64,000 bases of DNA from an uncultured Ruminococcus sp. Lineage in GTDB: Bacteria > Bacillota > Clostridia > Oscillospirales > Ruminococcaceae. This document shows positions 24,555 to 32,085 of the stretch, piece by piece. The stretch is from assembly GCA_944388405.1 (NCBI GenBank), contig CALXIQ010000004.1, positions 85,055-149,054 of the forward strand. Direction: 5' to 3'. The position numbers were made by a program, and so were the translations under genes. The notes beneath the pieces were generated by a model. It saw only the letters and a list, made by a program, of their open reading frames with translations, ran no database searches and had not been told where the DNA came from. The stretch's first letter is position 1. Every line of letters starts with the position of its first letter.

Positions 24555-25044
24555 ATATCCTCCCAAATAATTAAAATTGACGATATAAATTGTAGCGCAT
24601 TTATAGAATTATTTCAACGGATTTGTTCATATTTAATTATTTTGGCGATATATGTTGTCAATGAGTTTACGACAGGTTTATAACAGATTTATAAATGTCG
24701 GAAAATGTCATTTTACCAAAGTAAACAAAAGTAATTTAAGGTAATATACCAATAAAATGTTTTGTTAAAACTAAATAATAATTGATATAAGAAAAATGGG
24801 CAAACGTTAAAAAGAGCGATAACAAGCTATTGTCAAGATTTGGAGTAATATGCATGGCTTAAATCGAGAACAATATAAATTTTCTATGGATATTTCATTT
24901 CTTTCGTGCAAACGAATGAATTGGGAGCAGTGCGTGATTTCAAAAAAACTGTAATCATTGGACAAAATCGCAGTACCGAGGCAAAAGACGCATGAGGTTT
25001 GCAGGATTGTGGGGATAATTATTCAAAAAAATTGTCCAAGCTAC
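24555..25044. other. Intergenic region between the Spo0A-like gene and ilvE
   Basis: About 490 AT-rich bases with no credible gene. TGTCGGAAA at about 24696 resembles a Spo0A box (TGTCGAA) but with a mismatch. Otherwise I see nothing beyond the ilvE promoter at its right edge. Confidence 0.5.
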
Positions 25045-25073
25045 TTGAAAATTATATTGAGGTGTATTATAAT
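25045..25073 (+). promoter_or_regulatory. Promoter of ilvE
   Basis: TTGAAA (25045-25050), 17-base spacer, TATAAT (25068-25073). Confidence 0.85.
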
Positions 25074-25108
25074 AAAAAAGGATAAAAATTATGAAAGAAG
25101 GATTTTGT

Positions 25109-26179
25109 ATGTTGGATATTAAAATCGAGCGTACCGCAACTCCAAAGGAAAAGCCTGCCGATGAAACCAAGCTGGGTTTTGGTCATATTTTTACTGACCA
25201 TATGTTTATAATGAATTATGATACCGGCATGGGCTGGCATGACGCAAGAATAGTTCCTTACGGAGACATTTCTCTTTCCCCTGCCGCAATGTGCCTCCAC
25301 TACGGTCAGGAGATTTTTGAGGGTCTTAAGGCGTACCGCACCGCCGATGGAAGCGTTCAGCTTTTCAGACCCGATGAAAACTTCAAGAGAATGAATGTGT
25401 CTGCCGAAAGAATGGTTATTCCGAAATTAAACGAGCAAGACTGCCTTGACGCGCTTATGGCACTTTTGAACGTTGAGAAGGACTGGGTGCCCCATACCGA
25501 AGGCGCATCACTTTACATCAGACCCTTTATTATTTCAACCGACCCGTATGTAGGTGTAAGACCTGCCGACCACTATCTGTTTATGATTATTCTTTCGCCA
25601 TCGGGAGCTTACTATTCTACAGGACTTAACCCGGTTAAGATTTATGTTGAAAACAAATACGTAAGAGCGGTAAGAGGCGGAACAGGCTTTGCAAAGACAG
25701 CCGCTAACTATGCTATCTCCCTTGCAGGACAGGACGAGGCTCACAAGCAGGATTACGAGCAGGTGCTGTGGCTTGACGGCGTTGAAAGAAAGTATGTTGA
25801 AGAAGTAGGTTCAATGAACATCTTCTTTGTAATCGACGGCGAGGTTATCACTCCCGAGCTTACCGGTTCGGTTCTGCCGGGAATTACAAGAAAGTCTGCT
25901 ATCGAGGTATGCAGAGACAAGGGATACAAGGTTACCGAAAGAAGAATTTCAATTCAGGAGGTTGCCGATGCTTATGACAACGGCAAGCTGGACGAGGTTT
26001 TCGGCACAGGCACCGCCGCAGTTATTTCACCCGTAGGTCATCTCAAATGGGGCGACAAGATTATGGAGATTAACGACAATAAGATTGGTCCTATTTCACA
26101 GATGCTTTACGATACCATGACCGGAATCCAGTGGGGAAAGATCGAGGACAAATACGGCTGGATTGTTCCCGTTAAATAA
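25109..26179 (+). CDS. ilvE: Branched-chain amino acid aminotransferase
   Basis: PLP class IV transaminase interconverting valine, leucine and isoleucine with their keto acids. The 356-residue product has GLKAYR (about 69-74) and FRPDENFKRMN near the N-terminus, the PLP-Lys segment RGGTGFAKTAANYA (about 190-203), the EEVGSMNIFFV strand (about 229-239), LPGITRKS and GTGTAAVISPVG. Two starts are possible: ATG 25091 with AAAGGA and ATG 25109 with GAAGGA 7 bases away; the second gives the usual family N-terminus. It is monocistronic, between a consensus-like promoter and a terminator. Confidence 0.95.
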   Translation: MLDIKIERTATPKEKPADETKLGFGHIFTDHMFIMNYDTGMGWHDARIVPYGDISLSPAAMCLHYGQEIFEGLKAYRTADGSVQLFRPDENFKRMNVSAERMVIPKLNEQDCLDALMALLNVEKDWVPHTEGASLYIRPFIISTDPYVGVRPADHYLFMIILSPSGAYYSTGLNPVKIYVENKYVRAVRGGTGFAKTAANYAISLAGQDEAHKQDYEQVLWLDGVERKYVEEVGSMNIFFVIDGEVITPELTGSVLPGITRKSAIEVCRDKGYKVTERRISIQEVADAYDNGKLDEVFGTGTAAVISPVGHLKWGDKIMEINDNKIGPISQMLYDTMTGIQWGKIEDKYGWIVPVK

Positions 26180-26202
26180 TCAGACTTAATATTTGAGATA
26201 TA

Positions 26203-26239
26203 AAAAATCTGTCGTGTCTAATGTGCGGCAGATTTTTTT
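26203..26239 (+). terminator. Terminator of ilvE
   Basis: AAATCTG / CAGATTT outer stem with CG pairs inside and seven Ts after it, 24 bases after the ilvE stop. Confidence 0.85.
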
Positions 26240-26242
26240 GCA

Positions 26243-26274
26243 CAAAAAAACGGCTCCCCCAAAGGGAAGCCGTC
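26243..26274 (-). terminator. Terminator of the 59-residue membrane protein gene
   Basis: On the minus strand ACGGCTTCCC / GGGGAGCCGT followed by seven Ts. It sits 7 bases after the stop of the small minus-strand gene, back to back with the ilvE terminator. Confidence 0.85.
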
Positions 26275-26280
26275 TTGATT

Positions 26281-26460
26281 TCAGCTTTTCTTTCTGCAAA
26301 AGCCCAGGACGTAAAACAACCACAGCATTGTTACCGAAACTGCGCAGATTGTGCTTGCAAAATCGCTGTCAAAAGCGAAAGCGCACAAGCAGACCAGCCC
26401 TGCGTTGACCACTAAGGCAACAAACAATGCAAGGGACGCCTTTTTCAGTTTAAAGTTCAA
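26281..26460 (-). CDS. 59-residue two-helix membrane protein (TTG start)
   Basis: A reading frame of 60 codons starting at TTG 26460: (M)NFKLKKASL, a helix of about 21 residues, a short DSDFAS loop, a second helix ending VLGFCRKKS. Positive charge at both ends with two hydrophobic spans gives a hairpin topology with both termini inside. GAAAGGA lies about 12 bases upstream. A perfect terminator 7 bases after the stop supports a real gene. There is no ATG in frame (an upstream TGA closes it), so automatic callers may miss it. No family recognised. Confidence 0.6.
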   Translation of the reverse strand: MNFKLKKASLALFVALVVNAGLVCLCAFAFDSDFASTICAVSVTMLWLFYVLGFCRKKS

Positions 26461-26523
26461 GCGTTTATCATTTCCTTTCTTAAATCACATAACGGTTGGC
26501 TTTCTTTCTGTATATAAAACACC

Positions 26524-27492
26524 TTAGCCCTCGTCGGGTTTGGTATCCATCAGCTGAGAGGCTGTGTCTATTGCGTTTATAAGCTGCTGCTCGGCGGTTT
26601 TGTCGTCGGGCTTCACAACGAATCTTACAGCCTGCTTGTGATTTACAATCTCGACACGACGGTGAGAGCCGCCCGCTTCTCCGTCAAGAGTCCACGACAC
26701 GTTGCAGTCGGAAGTAAATGTTACTCTTGAGGTTTTGAACTGCACAAAGTTTTTTTCCGTCAGCTTATTAAGAGCGGCGTCGGCAAGCAGACTCTGAAGC
26801 ATAAGGGGATTTGCAGGGGTTTTTACCAGAATAACTTCAAAAAGCCCATCGTCAAAGCATACCCCTTCGGATATGAGCTTTTTCATGCCGCCGATTGAAA
26901 CGGTATTTGAAACCAGACCCAATATGAAATTTCCTTTTATAACCTCGCCGTCGTGCTCCACCGTCATTTCATAACCTGTATAGGTAGGCAGACGCTTTAT
27001 CGCCTCGGCGATGTAAGCCGCATGGCCGAAAATGTTTTTTGCATTCTGGGGAGTTTCATAGGATACGTCGGTAAAAGCTCCGAAGCCTGCCACGTAAACG
27101 TAATACTGCCCGTTAAATTCACCTACGTCGTAATCAAAATAAACGCCGTCTACAATGTCCTGCGCAGCCACAGACATTTTAGTTGAAATACCCATGCTTG
27201 ACGCAAAATCGTTTGTAGAGCCTGCGGGAATATAGCCGAGGGGTATTTTTTCAGGCTGCATCATGATTCCCTTTACCGCCTCGCTGAGGGTTCCGTCGCC
27301 GCCGGAGGTCACCACCAGATCGTAATTGCCAGCGTTATTTTTTATTTCGTTAAACCCGTCCATAGGTGCCTGGGTAGGATGAGCCGTAACCGTATATCCG
27401 CCTTTTGTGAATATGTCGATAATATCCGAAAGATTGGAGCGGACCGTCCCCTTGCCCGCTTGCGGATTGTAGACAAACAGTAGCTTTTTCAT
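26524..27492 (-). CDS. Diacylglycerol/lipid kinase (DagK/YegS family)
   Basis: A 322-residue lipid kinase. The nucleotide-binding half begins LLFVYNPQAGKGTVR (about 4-18) and has VVTSGGDGTLSEAVKGIM (about 61-78) and GYIPAGSTNDFASSMG (about 86-101), the family signatures. The C-terminal beta-sandwich carries IKGNFILGLVSNTVSIGGMK and DDGLFEVILVK. ATG 27492 is chosen over TTG 27495. Members phosphorylate diacylglycerol or related lipids at the membrane; the exact substrate is not decidable here. Probably transcribed alone. Confidence 0.92.
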   Translation of the reverse strand: MKKLLFVYNPQAGKGTVRSNLSDIIDIFTKGGYTVTAHPTQAPMDGFNEIKNNAGNYDLVVTSGGDGTLSEAVKGIMMQPEKIPLGYIPAGSTNDFASSMGISTKMSVAAQDIVDGVYFDYDVGEFNGQYYVYVAGFGAFTDVSYETPQNAKNIFGHAAYIAEAIKRLPTYTGYEMTVEHDGEVIKGNFILGLVSNTVSIGGMKKLISEGVCFDDGLFEVILVKTPANPLMLQSLLADAALNKLTEKNFVQFKTSRVTFTSDCNVSWTLDGEAGGSHRRVEIVNHKQAVRFVVKPDDKTAEQQLINAIDTASQLMDTKPDEG

Positions 27493-27688
27493 CAATATAT
27501 TTCCTTCCTTTTATCTTTATCTTAATAAGACATATAATTGATAAAAATTCATTTTGCTTTATTTATTTTATTATAGCATAATATACTTAGATGTCAAGGA
27601 CGCATTAAGCTTTTTTGCAGAGAAATTGCTATAGCTTCTCTATTTACTTTTTTCGGGATATGTGATATTATAAAACCGAGGTGACGCC

Positions 27689-28513
27689 ATGAAAAACTTA
27701 AAGATCGTTATTGCAGCTGTTGTGCTCATAGTCGGGTATTCTCTTGTGCTGGGGCTTCTGGCTGTGTGCGGAGCGTGGCTTATCAGCGGAACCAGACTTG
27801 ATATATACGATCTGTCGGTCGTTTTTCGGCTTTCGGTGTTTGTATGTATTTTGGGCTTGTGTATTCTCTGGCTGGCGCACGGGGTAAGAAAGGGCATTGT
27901 TAATTATAGAGTTTCTCATATAATGGAAACTGATGGTGCAACGATGGAAATATACGCCCTGCTGACAAATCGTGTGGACAAGGCAAGGGGCGCAAAAGCC
28001 AGGGCGATGGCGCAGTTATCGCTGGCTTCATATCTTACCGAGGGAGGTCATTACAAAGAATGTTACCAGGTGCTTAGTCAGATTGACGTTGAGGATTTAA
28101 GTCCGTTTTATCAGGACGAGTATTACAACGTACAGCTTTACGCAAGATTATTGGACGGGGATATTGACGGCGCAGATGAGATACTTTCAAATGCGAGCTT
28201 CAATTTTGAGCGGGCAAGTCAGCGGGAACATAATATGCCTGTTCTGCATACGCTTGGGGTGTACCAATACGCCAAAGGGAATTTTTCTCAGGCGGAAGAG
28301 CTGCTGACCAAGGCGGCGCTGAACGCTCCCACAAAGCAGGCTAAGGCAGACTGTTTTTTATATCTGGGGCTTTGTTATCTGAAAACCGGCAGGAAGGAAT
28401 ACGCAAAAGCGGCGGCGATAGAAGCCTCGTGGCAGGTAAGGACGATATATCAAAAAGAGAATTTAAAGAAGCTTATGAAGCTGGTGGAGAAAGCCTACGG
28501 CTATGGGGTCTGA
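27689..28513 (+). CDS. Membrane-anchored TPR protein
   Basis: A 274-residue protein with two N-terminal membrane helices (about 5-30 and 45-67), a linker, and tetratricopeptide-like helices between about 85 and 260. The clearest units are ARAMAQLSLASYLTEGGHYKECYQVL and GVYQYAKGNFSQAEELLTKAALNAP followed by FLYLGLCYLKTGRKEYAKAAA. The start ATG follows GAGGTGACGCC. Function unknown; likely a cytoplasmic scaffold tethered to the membrane. A consensus promoter for smpB begins 115 bases after its stop. Confidence 0.78.
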   Translation: MKNLKIVIAAVVLIVGYSLVLGLLAVCGAWLISGTRLDIYDLSVVFRLSVFVCILGLCILWLAHGVRKGIVNYRVSHIMETDGATMEIYALLTNRVDKARGAKARAMAQLSLASYLTEGGHYKECYQVLSQIDVEDLSPFYQDEYYNVQLYARLLDGDIDGADEILSNASFNFERASQREHNMPVLHTLGVYQYAKGNFSQAEELLTKAALNAPTKQAKADCFLYLGLCYLKTGRKEYAKAAAIEASWQVRTIYQKENLKKLMKLVEKAYGYGV

Positions 28514-28627
28514 CTTTGATTCACTTCCCGGTGGAGGCTGCCGGAAGGACGATTTCGTCTTATTTGCGCAAATCATGCCGACAATCGTTATAGTGTGTAA
28601 AACGGCGTATTTTATTCCTCACGGTGC

Positions 28628-28656
28628 TTGACTTAGCGGCAAATTGGTGATATAAT
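28628..28656 (+). promoter_or_regulatory. Promoter of smpB
   Basis: TTGACT (28628-28633), 17-base spacer, TATAAT (28651-28656). Confidence 0.88.
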
Positions 28657-28685
28657 AAGGTTTACTGCAAAGGAGGTGCCGTAAG

Positions 28686-29156
28686 GTGGCTATAAACAAA
28701 AGCGGAACAAAGCAGATAGCCGACAATCGCAAGGCGAGGCATGATTATTTTGTGCTGGAGCAGATTGAATGCGGCATCGAGCTTGTGGGAACAGAGGTCA
28801 AGTCTATAAGAAACGGCGGAGTAAATTTAAAGGACAGCTGGTGCTCCATTGACGATGGAGAAGTGTGGGTCAAGGGTATGCACATATCTCCCTACGAACA
28901 GGGCAACATATTCAATAAGGACCCTCTGAGGGTAAGAAAGCTGCTTTTGCACAAGCGTGAGATTATGCGTCTTTTGGGTAAGGTGAAGCAGGAAGGTTTA
29001 ACGCTCATACCGCTTTCTCTTTACTTCAAGGGAAGCAGGGTGAAGCTTGCGCTGGGACTGTGCAAAGGTAAAAAGCTGCACGACAAGCGTGATGATATGG
29101 CTAAAAAAGCAGCTCAGCGGGACATTGAAAGAGCGCTTAAGGACCGTGACAGGTAA
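28686..29156 (+). CDS. smpB: SsrA-binding protein SmpB
   Basis: Binds tmRNA and delivers it to stalled ribosomes. The 156-residue protein contains the family blocks [29 protein letters not shown] (about 14-42), the [32 protein letters not shown] series (about 105-136) and a basic C-terminal tail (KDRDR). GTG start with AAAGGAGGTG upstream. The tmRNA gene starts 19 bases after the stop, the usual smpB-ssrA pair. Expression of both from one promoter is plausible. Confidence 0.97.
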   Translation: MAINKSGTKQIADNRKARHDYFVLEQIECGIELVGTEVKSIRNGGVNLKDSWCSIDDGEVWVKGMHISPYEQGNIFNKDPLRVRKLLLHKREIMRLLGKVKQEGLTLIPLSLYFKGSRVKLALGLCKGKKLHDKRDDMAKKAAQRDIERALKDRDR

Positions 29157-29175
29157 AGCGAGCCATAAGCTATAT

Positions 29176-29533
29176 GGGGGCGTAAAGGTTTCGACGGGGA
29201 TTCTGAAGCACGATAAGCGAGTAGAGGAGCGCACTCTCTTTAAACGGCGTACGTTTTAAAATTAAACGACAACGATAATTTTGAATTAGCAGCTGCTTAA
29301 TGCTGCTCGTCTTACCTTTGAGTACCACGGCTTAGGTTAAGGCGTCGATTAGTGGTGAACGTCACTGAGCAAAGGCTGTAGCTCTTTGATGTATTACAGT
29401 CTACCGATAATTTCCGCCTGCTTGTTTGCGGATTTTAAAGGGAAGCGGAGCAATCCACAATAACAAGCTACACTCGTAGAAATTCGTGGGGATGGGTTTT
29501 CGGACAGGAGTTCGATTCTCCTCGCCTCCACCA
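29176..29533 (+). ncRNA. ssrA: tmRNA
   Basis: Starts GGGGGCGTAAAGGTTTCGAC and ends in the tRNA-like TTCGATTCTCCTCGCC plus TCCACCA, about 358 bases. The tag frame ends at TAA 29298-29300 and encodes NDNDNFELAAA, preceded in frame by Leu (TTA). Aligning the shared AACGAC with Escherichia coli tmRNA puts the resume codon at that TTA, which would be unusual because Ala or Gly codons are the rule. The 3' eight bases (CTCCACCA) are the attachment core of the serine-recombinase element that follows. Confidence 0.95.
29526..29533 (+). repeat. Left attachment core CTCCACCA
   Basis: The last eight bases of tmRNA, repeated exactly at 37045-37052. Bases outside the 8-mer differ at the two sites, as expected for the crossover segment of a recombination site. 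Confidence 0.7.
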
Positions 29534-29612
29534 AACAGGTATAAAGTGAACACCTACTACTTGAAAAATGCCTTTGTAGTAACGGTTTGGCTTTAATACC
29601 TACATAAAAAAT

Positions 29613-29648
29613 CAGCGGTTAAGGTGTAAATCCTCAACCGCTTTTTTT
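29613..29648 (+). terminator. Terminator in the left end of the element
   Basis: AGCGGTTAAGG / CCTCAACCGCT stem and seven Ts. In the integrated state it ends tmRNA transcription; in the excised circle it would lie 16 bases after the stop of the re-tailed recombinase gene. Confidence 0.88.
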
Positions 29649-29653
29649 GTTGC

Positions 29654-29893
29654 TTATCGGTTAGTTTCGATAAAGTATTTTACAAGGTCAGGCAAAATGC
29701 CCTGCCGTGATACATCACCGATAAATGATACATCGGTTATCTTTGGCGGTGTCTTGCCGTTGGTGTAAAAGTTCAAAACATCAATAATCTTTAACCGTTC
29801 TTTTCTTCCGTCATTGTATGTAATATCAGCCCACACATCACGGAAAAACTCTTTTTCAAGGTCTGTAAGTCTTTTAATTATCGGCTTGTTCAT
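29654..29893 (-). CDS. Hypothetical protein, element gene
   Basis: A 79-residue protein, MNKPIIKRLTDLEKEFF start, mixed alpha/beta composition, no family recognised. It overlaps the upstream gene (29874-30101) by 20 bases and is the last gene of the minus-strand operon. Its N-terminus resembles that of its neighbours (short amphipathic IIKRL / IIQRLKRLEE helices), hinting that these small genes share a domain. Confidence 0.6.
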   Translation of the reverse strand: MNKPIIKRLTDLEKEFFRDVWADITYNDGRKERLKIIDVLNFYTNGKTPPKITDVSFIGDVSRQGILPDLVKYFIETNR

Positions 29894-30101
29894 AAGCTAT
29901 CCTCTCAATTCTGTTCAAAATTCTTTGCACATCGTCAAGGCTGTTCCCACTTATTACACGGATAAAGCTTGCGTTTGGATTTGCTGCAAGCTCGTCAACA
30001 GAACATTCCTTTTCCACACCGTCAAAGTTTGCGAGAATGACAAGCCTATCAGGTGAAATTTCTTCAAGCCTTTTCAGCCTTTGAATTATGCTGTTCGTCA
30101 T
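29874..30101 (-). CDS. Hypothetical protein, element gene
   Basis: A 75-residue protein starting MTNSIIQRLKRLEEIS, with a strand DRLVILANFDGVEKECSVDEL and a C-terminal helix DDVQRILNRIERIAYEQ. It overlaps both neighbours in the operon. No family recognised. Confidence 0.6.
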   Translation of the reverse strand: MTNSIIQRLKRLEEISPDRLVILANFDGVEKECSVDELAANPNASFIRVISGNSLDDVQRILNRIERIAYEQADN

Positions 30102-30213
30102 CTGCTATTGTTTCCTCTCCGAAAATTTCTCTTTCATACATTGAAATATCTTCAATTTCGATTGTCTCGTCATTTTCCAACATTTCAAGGCGTTTCAATA
30201 CATCTTTTTTCAT
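30064..30213 (-). CDS. Small acidic hypothetical protein, element gene
   Basis: A 49-residue protein, MKKDVLKRLEMLEND then acidic TIEIEDISMYEREIFGEE. Its ATG overlaps the stop of the 218-residue upstream gene by one base (TAATG) and its 3' part overlaps the next gene by 38 bases, so it fits perfectly into a coupled operon. Too short for standard thresholds. Function unknown. Confidence 0.6.
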   Translation of the reverse strand: MKKDVLKRLEMLENDETIEIEDISMYEREIFGEETIADDEQHNSKAEKA

Positions 30214-30869
30214 TAGTCGCTCACCGTGATATAGATGTTTTCTGCTTCGGAAAAAATCCTGTCTGCCTGTTCATCATATACCTTTGCTATACCGTCCGAA
30301 AGTCCTCTATCCTCACGCATAGCCTTTTGCCCCCACATAATAAGAGTGTCAAGATGTTCATTGTACGGTATGCGATAATCTTTATATTGTGTACCGATAG
30401 CAAACAGCTCATTGTCCTTTTCTTCCTTGCCTCTTTTATAGGCATAATCTCCGATAATACGGAGCATTGCGGAATTGCCGTTAAAATCGTTTATAAGTGC
30501 CTTAATTTCGTCAGGTCGCAAAATACCACTCTTTAACAATTCAACTGTTGCAAGGTCAACCTTTTTTCCTGTTGCTCGGTCATATTCACCGAAAACCGCC
30601 TCACATTCAGCCTTGATTTTTTCATATTCAGCATTGGTATTATTGATGAGTTCAGAAAGTTGCTTTTTGATTTCTGCTTTGTTTTTCTGATATGTTTCGG
30701 TGTCCTCTTTCTGAAATTGAGGATTTGCCCACCCTCTTTCAATATCACGCTTTCTCAATGCCTCAATTTTATCAAGTCTATCATTCAAGAGGGTATATTC
30801 TTCTCTTGCTTTGTTGTATGTATCTCTGATTTTAGTCAAAAATTCTGTTACATTTCTATATTGTGCCAT
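30213..30869 (-). CDS. Coiled-coil protein, element gene
   Basis: A 218-residue, highly charged, mostly helical protein (coiled coil about 10-100: AREEYTLLNDRLDKIEALRKR, KNKAEIKKQLSELINN). A second helical domain holds LLKSGILRPDEIKALINDF and GDYAYKRGKEEKDNELF. AAGGAG precedes the ATG. No known family; the size and helical character recall phage scaffold or structural helper proteins, but nothing specific supports that. Confidence 0.65.
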   Translation of the reverse strand: MAQYRNVTEFLTKIRDTYNKAREEYTLLNDRLDKIEALRKRDIERGWANPQFQKEDTETYQKNKAEIKKQLSELINNTNAEYEKIKAECEAVFGEYDRATGKKVDLATVELLKSGILRPDEIKALINDFNGNSAMLRIIGDYAYKRGKEEKDNELFAIGTQYKDYRIPYNEHLDTLIMWGQKAMREDRGLSDGIAKVYDEQADRIFSEAENIYITVSD

Positions 30870-30890
30870 AATTCAAAATCTCCTTATAAT

Positions 30891-31253
30891 TTAATTATTC
30901 ATACTTTTTTCCAGTTCTTCAATTCTTGAAATTATATCTGCCTGTTCGGTGTACTTCAAGCAATTTTGCAATATCAGGGCAGAGGCATTTAATCGCACCT
31001 GAGGAGCGGTGTCCGTATCTTCCATAATGCCCCTGATTGTGTCAACCGCCTTTGTCAATGTAGCCTGTAATGAATTACAAGCCTCATTCAATACAAGTGA
31101 ACGCCTGCGGTCATATTCTGCCTTGAATGTTTCATCTGCAAGCCTGTTGTAAATTGTGGTACGGCTAACGCCTGAAATTTTCTCTGCCTCTGCTATGCTC
31201 CCACAGGATAACAGAGCGGTCAAGATGTGTTCGTCTTTTGGTTTCAATTCCAT
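30891..31253 (-). CDS. Phage-type helix-turn-helix protein (phBC6A51-like)
   Basis: A 120-residue protein with an N-terminal HTH: ILTALLSCGSIAEAEKISGVSRTTIYNRLAD (about 9-39). A helical repeat-like C-terminus (SLQATLTKAVDTIRGIMEDTDTAPQVRLNASALILQ) follows. This layout is common in phages and phage satellites, sometimes next to terminase genes; none is found here. It begins 5 bases after the lipoprotein gene ends. Confidence 0.72.
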   Translation of the reverse strand: MELKPKDEHILTALLSCGSIAEAEKISGVSRTTIYNRLADETFKAEYDRRRSLVLNEACNSLQATLTKAVDTIRGIMEDTDTAPQVRLNASALILQNCLKYTEQADIISRIEELEKSMNN

Positions 31254-31257
31254 TCAA

Positions 31258-31590
31258 TCACCCCTTATTGTGTAAACTTTTTCGCTGATATGTAAAAATC
31301 TTGTTTGCCGTCTTGTCATATACTCGCAAGCCTGACGGAATAATCTCGATTTTTATTGTTTCGGTGTCAACCGTTGTATAAGGCTCGGAAACGCTTTCAG
31401 AACACTTTACATGGACGGAGCGGAAAGAGTATTCCTTATCTGCTACAAGGTCAGAAACAAGCATTATATTGCCCTCTCGTGTGATTGTAACGCTATCACT
31501 CTGATATAGTGTTTTCGGCTCGTTGTTGCACCCTGCAAACAACATCAAACACACAGAAACAAGCAACGCAAAAGCAACTTTATTCTTCAA
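31258..31590 (-). CDS. Small lipoprotein, element gene
   Basis: A 110-residue exported lipoprotein: MKNKVAFALLVSVCLMLFAGC with lipobox LFAGC (Cys about 21), then a small beta-rich domain (LYQSDSVTITREGNIMLVSD, YSFRSVHVKCSESV, IKIEIIPSGLRVYD). TTG start at 31590 with GGGAG about 10 bases upstream, overlapping the gene before it by 11 bases. Short lipoproteins in integrated phages can block superinfection; that role is only a possibility here. Confidence 0.7.
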   Translation of the reverse strand: MKNKVAFALLVSVCLMLFAGCNNEPKTLYQSDSVTITREGNIMLVSDLVADKEYSFRSVHVKCSESVSEPYTTVDTETIKIEIIPSGLRVYDKTANKIFTYQRKSLHNKG

Positions 31591-31729
31591 CTGTATTCAC
31601 TCCCTTTTTGAGTTCTCGTATTTCGGCTTTTAGTAGATTGATTTCTTTTCTTTGCTCATTCCATTTATGCTCCCATTGTTTGATTTTATCATTCAAAAGG
31701 TCTATGAGCATTTTGTCATAGTCTGTCAT
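31580..31729 (-). CDS. Short coiled-coil peptide, element gene
   Basis: A 49-residue protein, MTDYDKMLIDLLNDKIKQWEHKW then EINLLKAEIRELKKG, one amphipathic coiled coil. A GAGGTGA site precedes ATG 31729, and the 3' end overlaps the TTG start of the lipoprotein, so coupling is likely. No family recognised. Confidence 0.6.
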   Translation of the reverse strand: MTDYDKMLIDLLNDKIKQWEHKWNEQRKEINLLKAEIRELKKGVNTVEE

Positions 31730-31734
31730 CTTTT

Positions 31735-31947
31735 TCACCTCGCTAACATTTGGATTTGTTTATTATTCAAAAATTTTCGTTTGCGTATATAGTCAACGGC
31801 TTCATCATATTCAGGAAAATAATGTCCGTTCCCTGCAAACTGTACGCACCATTCAGCATAATCAGGCGGTGAATAGTCTTGTATTCTTTGCAACCACACT
31901 ATACAACCCTTATGCGTGCATATTTTCTCTTGTGATAGAATAACCAT
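31735..31947 (-). CDS. Hypothetical protein, element gene
   Basis: A 70-residue protein: MVILSQEKICTHKGCIVWLQR, DYAEWCVQFAGNGHYFPEYDEAVDYIRKRKFL. ATG 31947 has AGGTG 5 bases away; an in-frame ATG at 32007 has no site. Two Cys and a His near the N-terminus could bind metal, but the spacing is not a known finger. Between it and the primase gene lie about 140 AT-rich bases. Confidence 0.55.
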   Translation of the reverse strand: MVILSQEKICTHKGCIVWLQRIQDYSPPDYAEWCVQFAGNGHYFPEYDEAVDYIRKRKFLNNKQIQMLAR

Positions 31948-32085
31948 TGTTTCACCTCTCTGTCGGTTACAGAGGTTACAAGAGTTACGCATTTTTCCAT
32001 AGAACATATAAACATAAATATATTATTTTATTTTTTTAGATACTCCATAGAAATTACTGTAACCCGTGTAACCTGTAACCGTATA

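Noticed and set aside
24660..24720. Spo0A boxes upstream of the Spo0A-like gene
   Set aside because: Only one imperfect TGTCGGAA match; short motifs like this occur by chance in AT-rich DNA.
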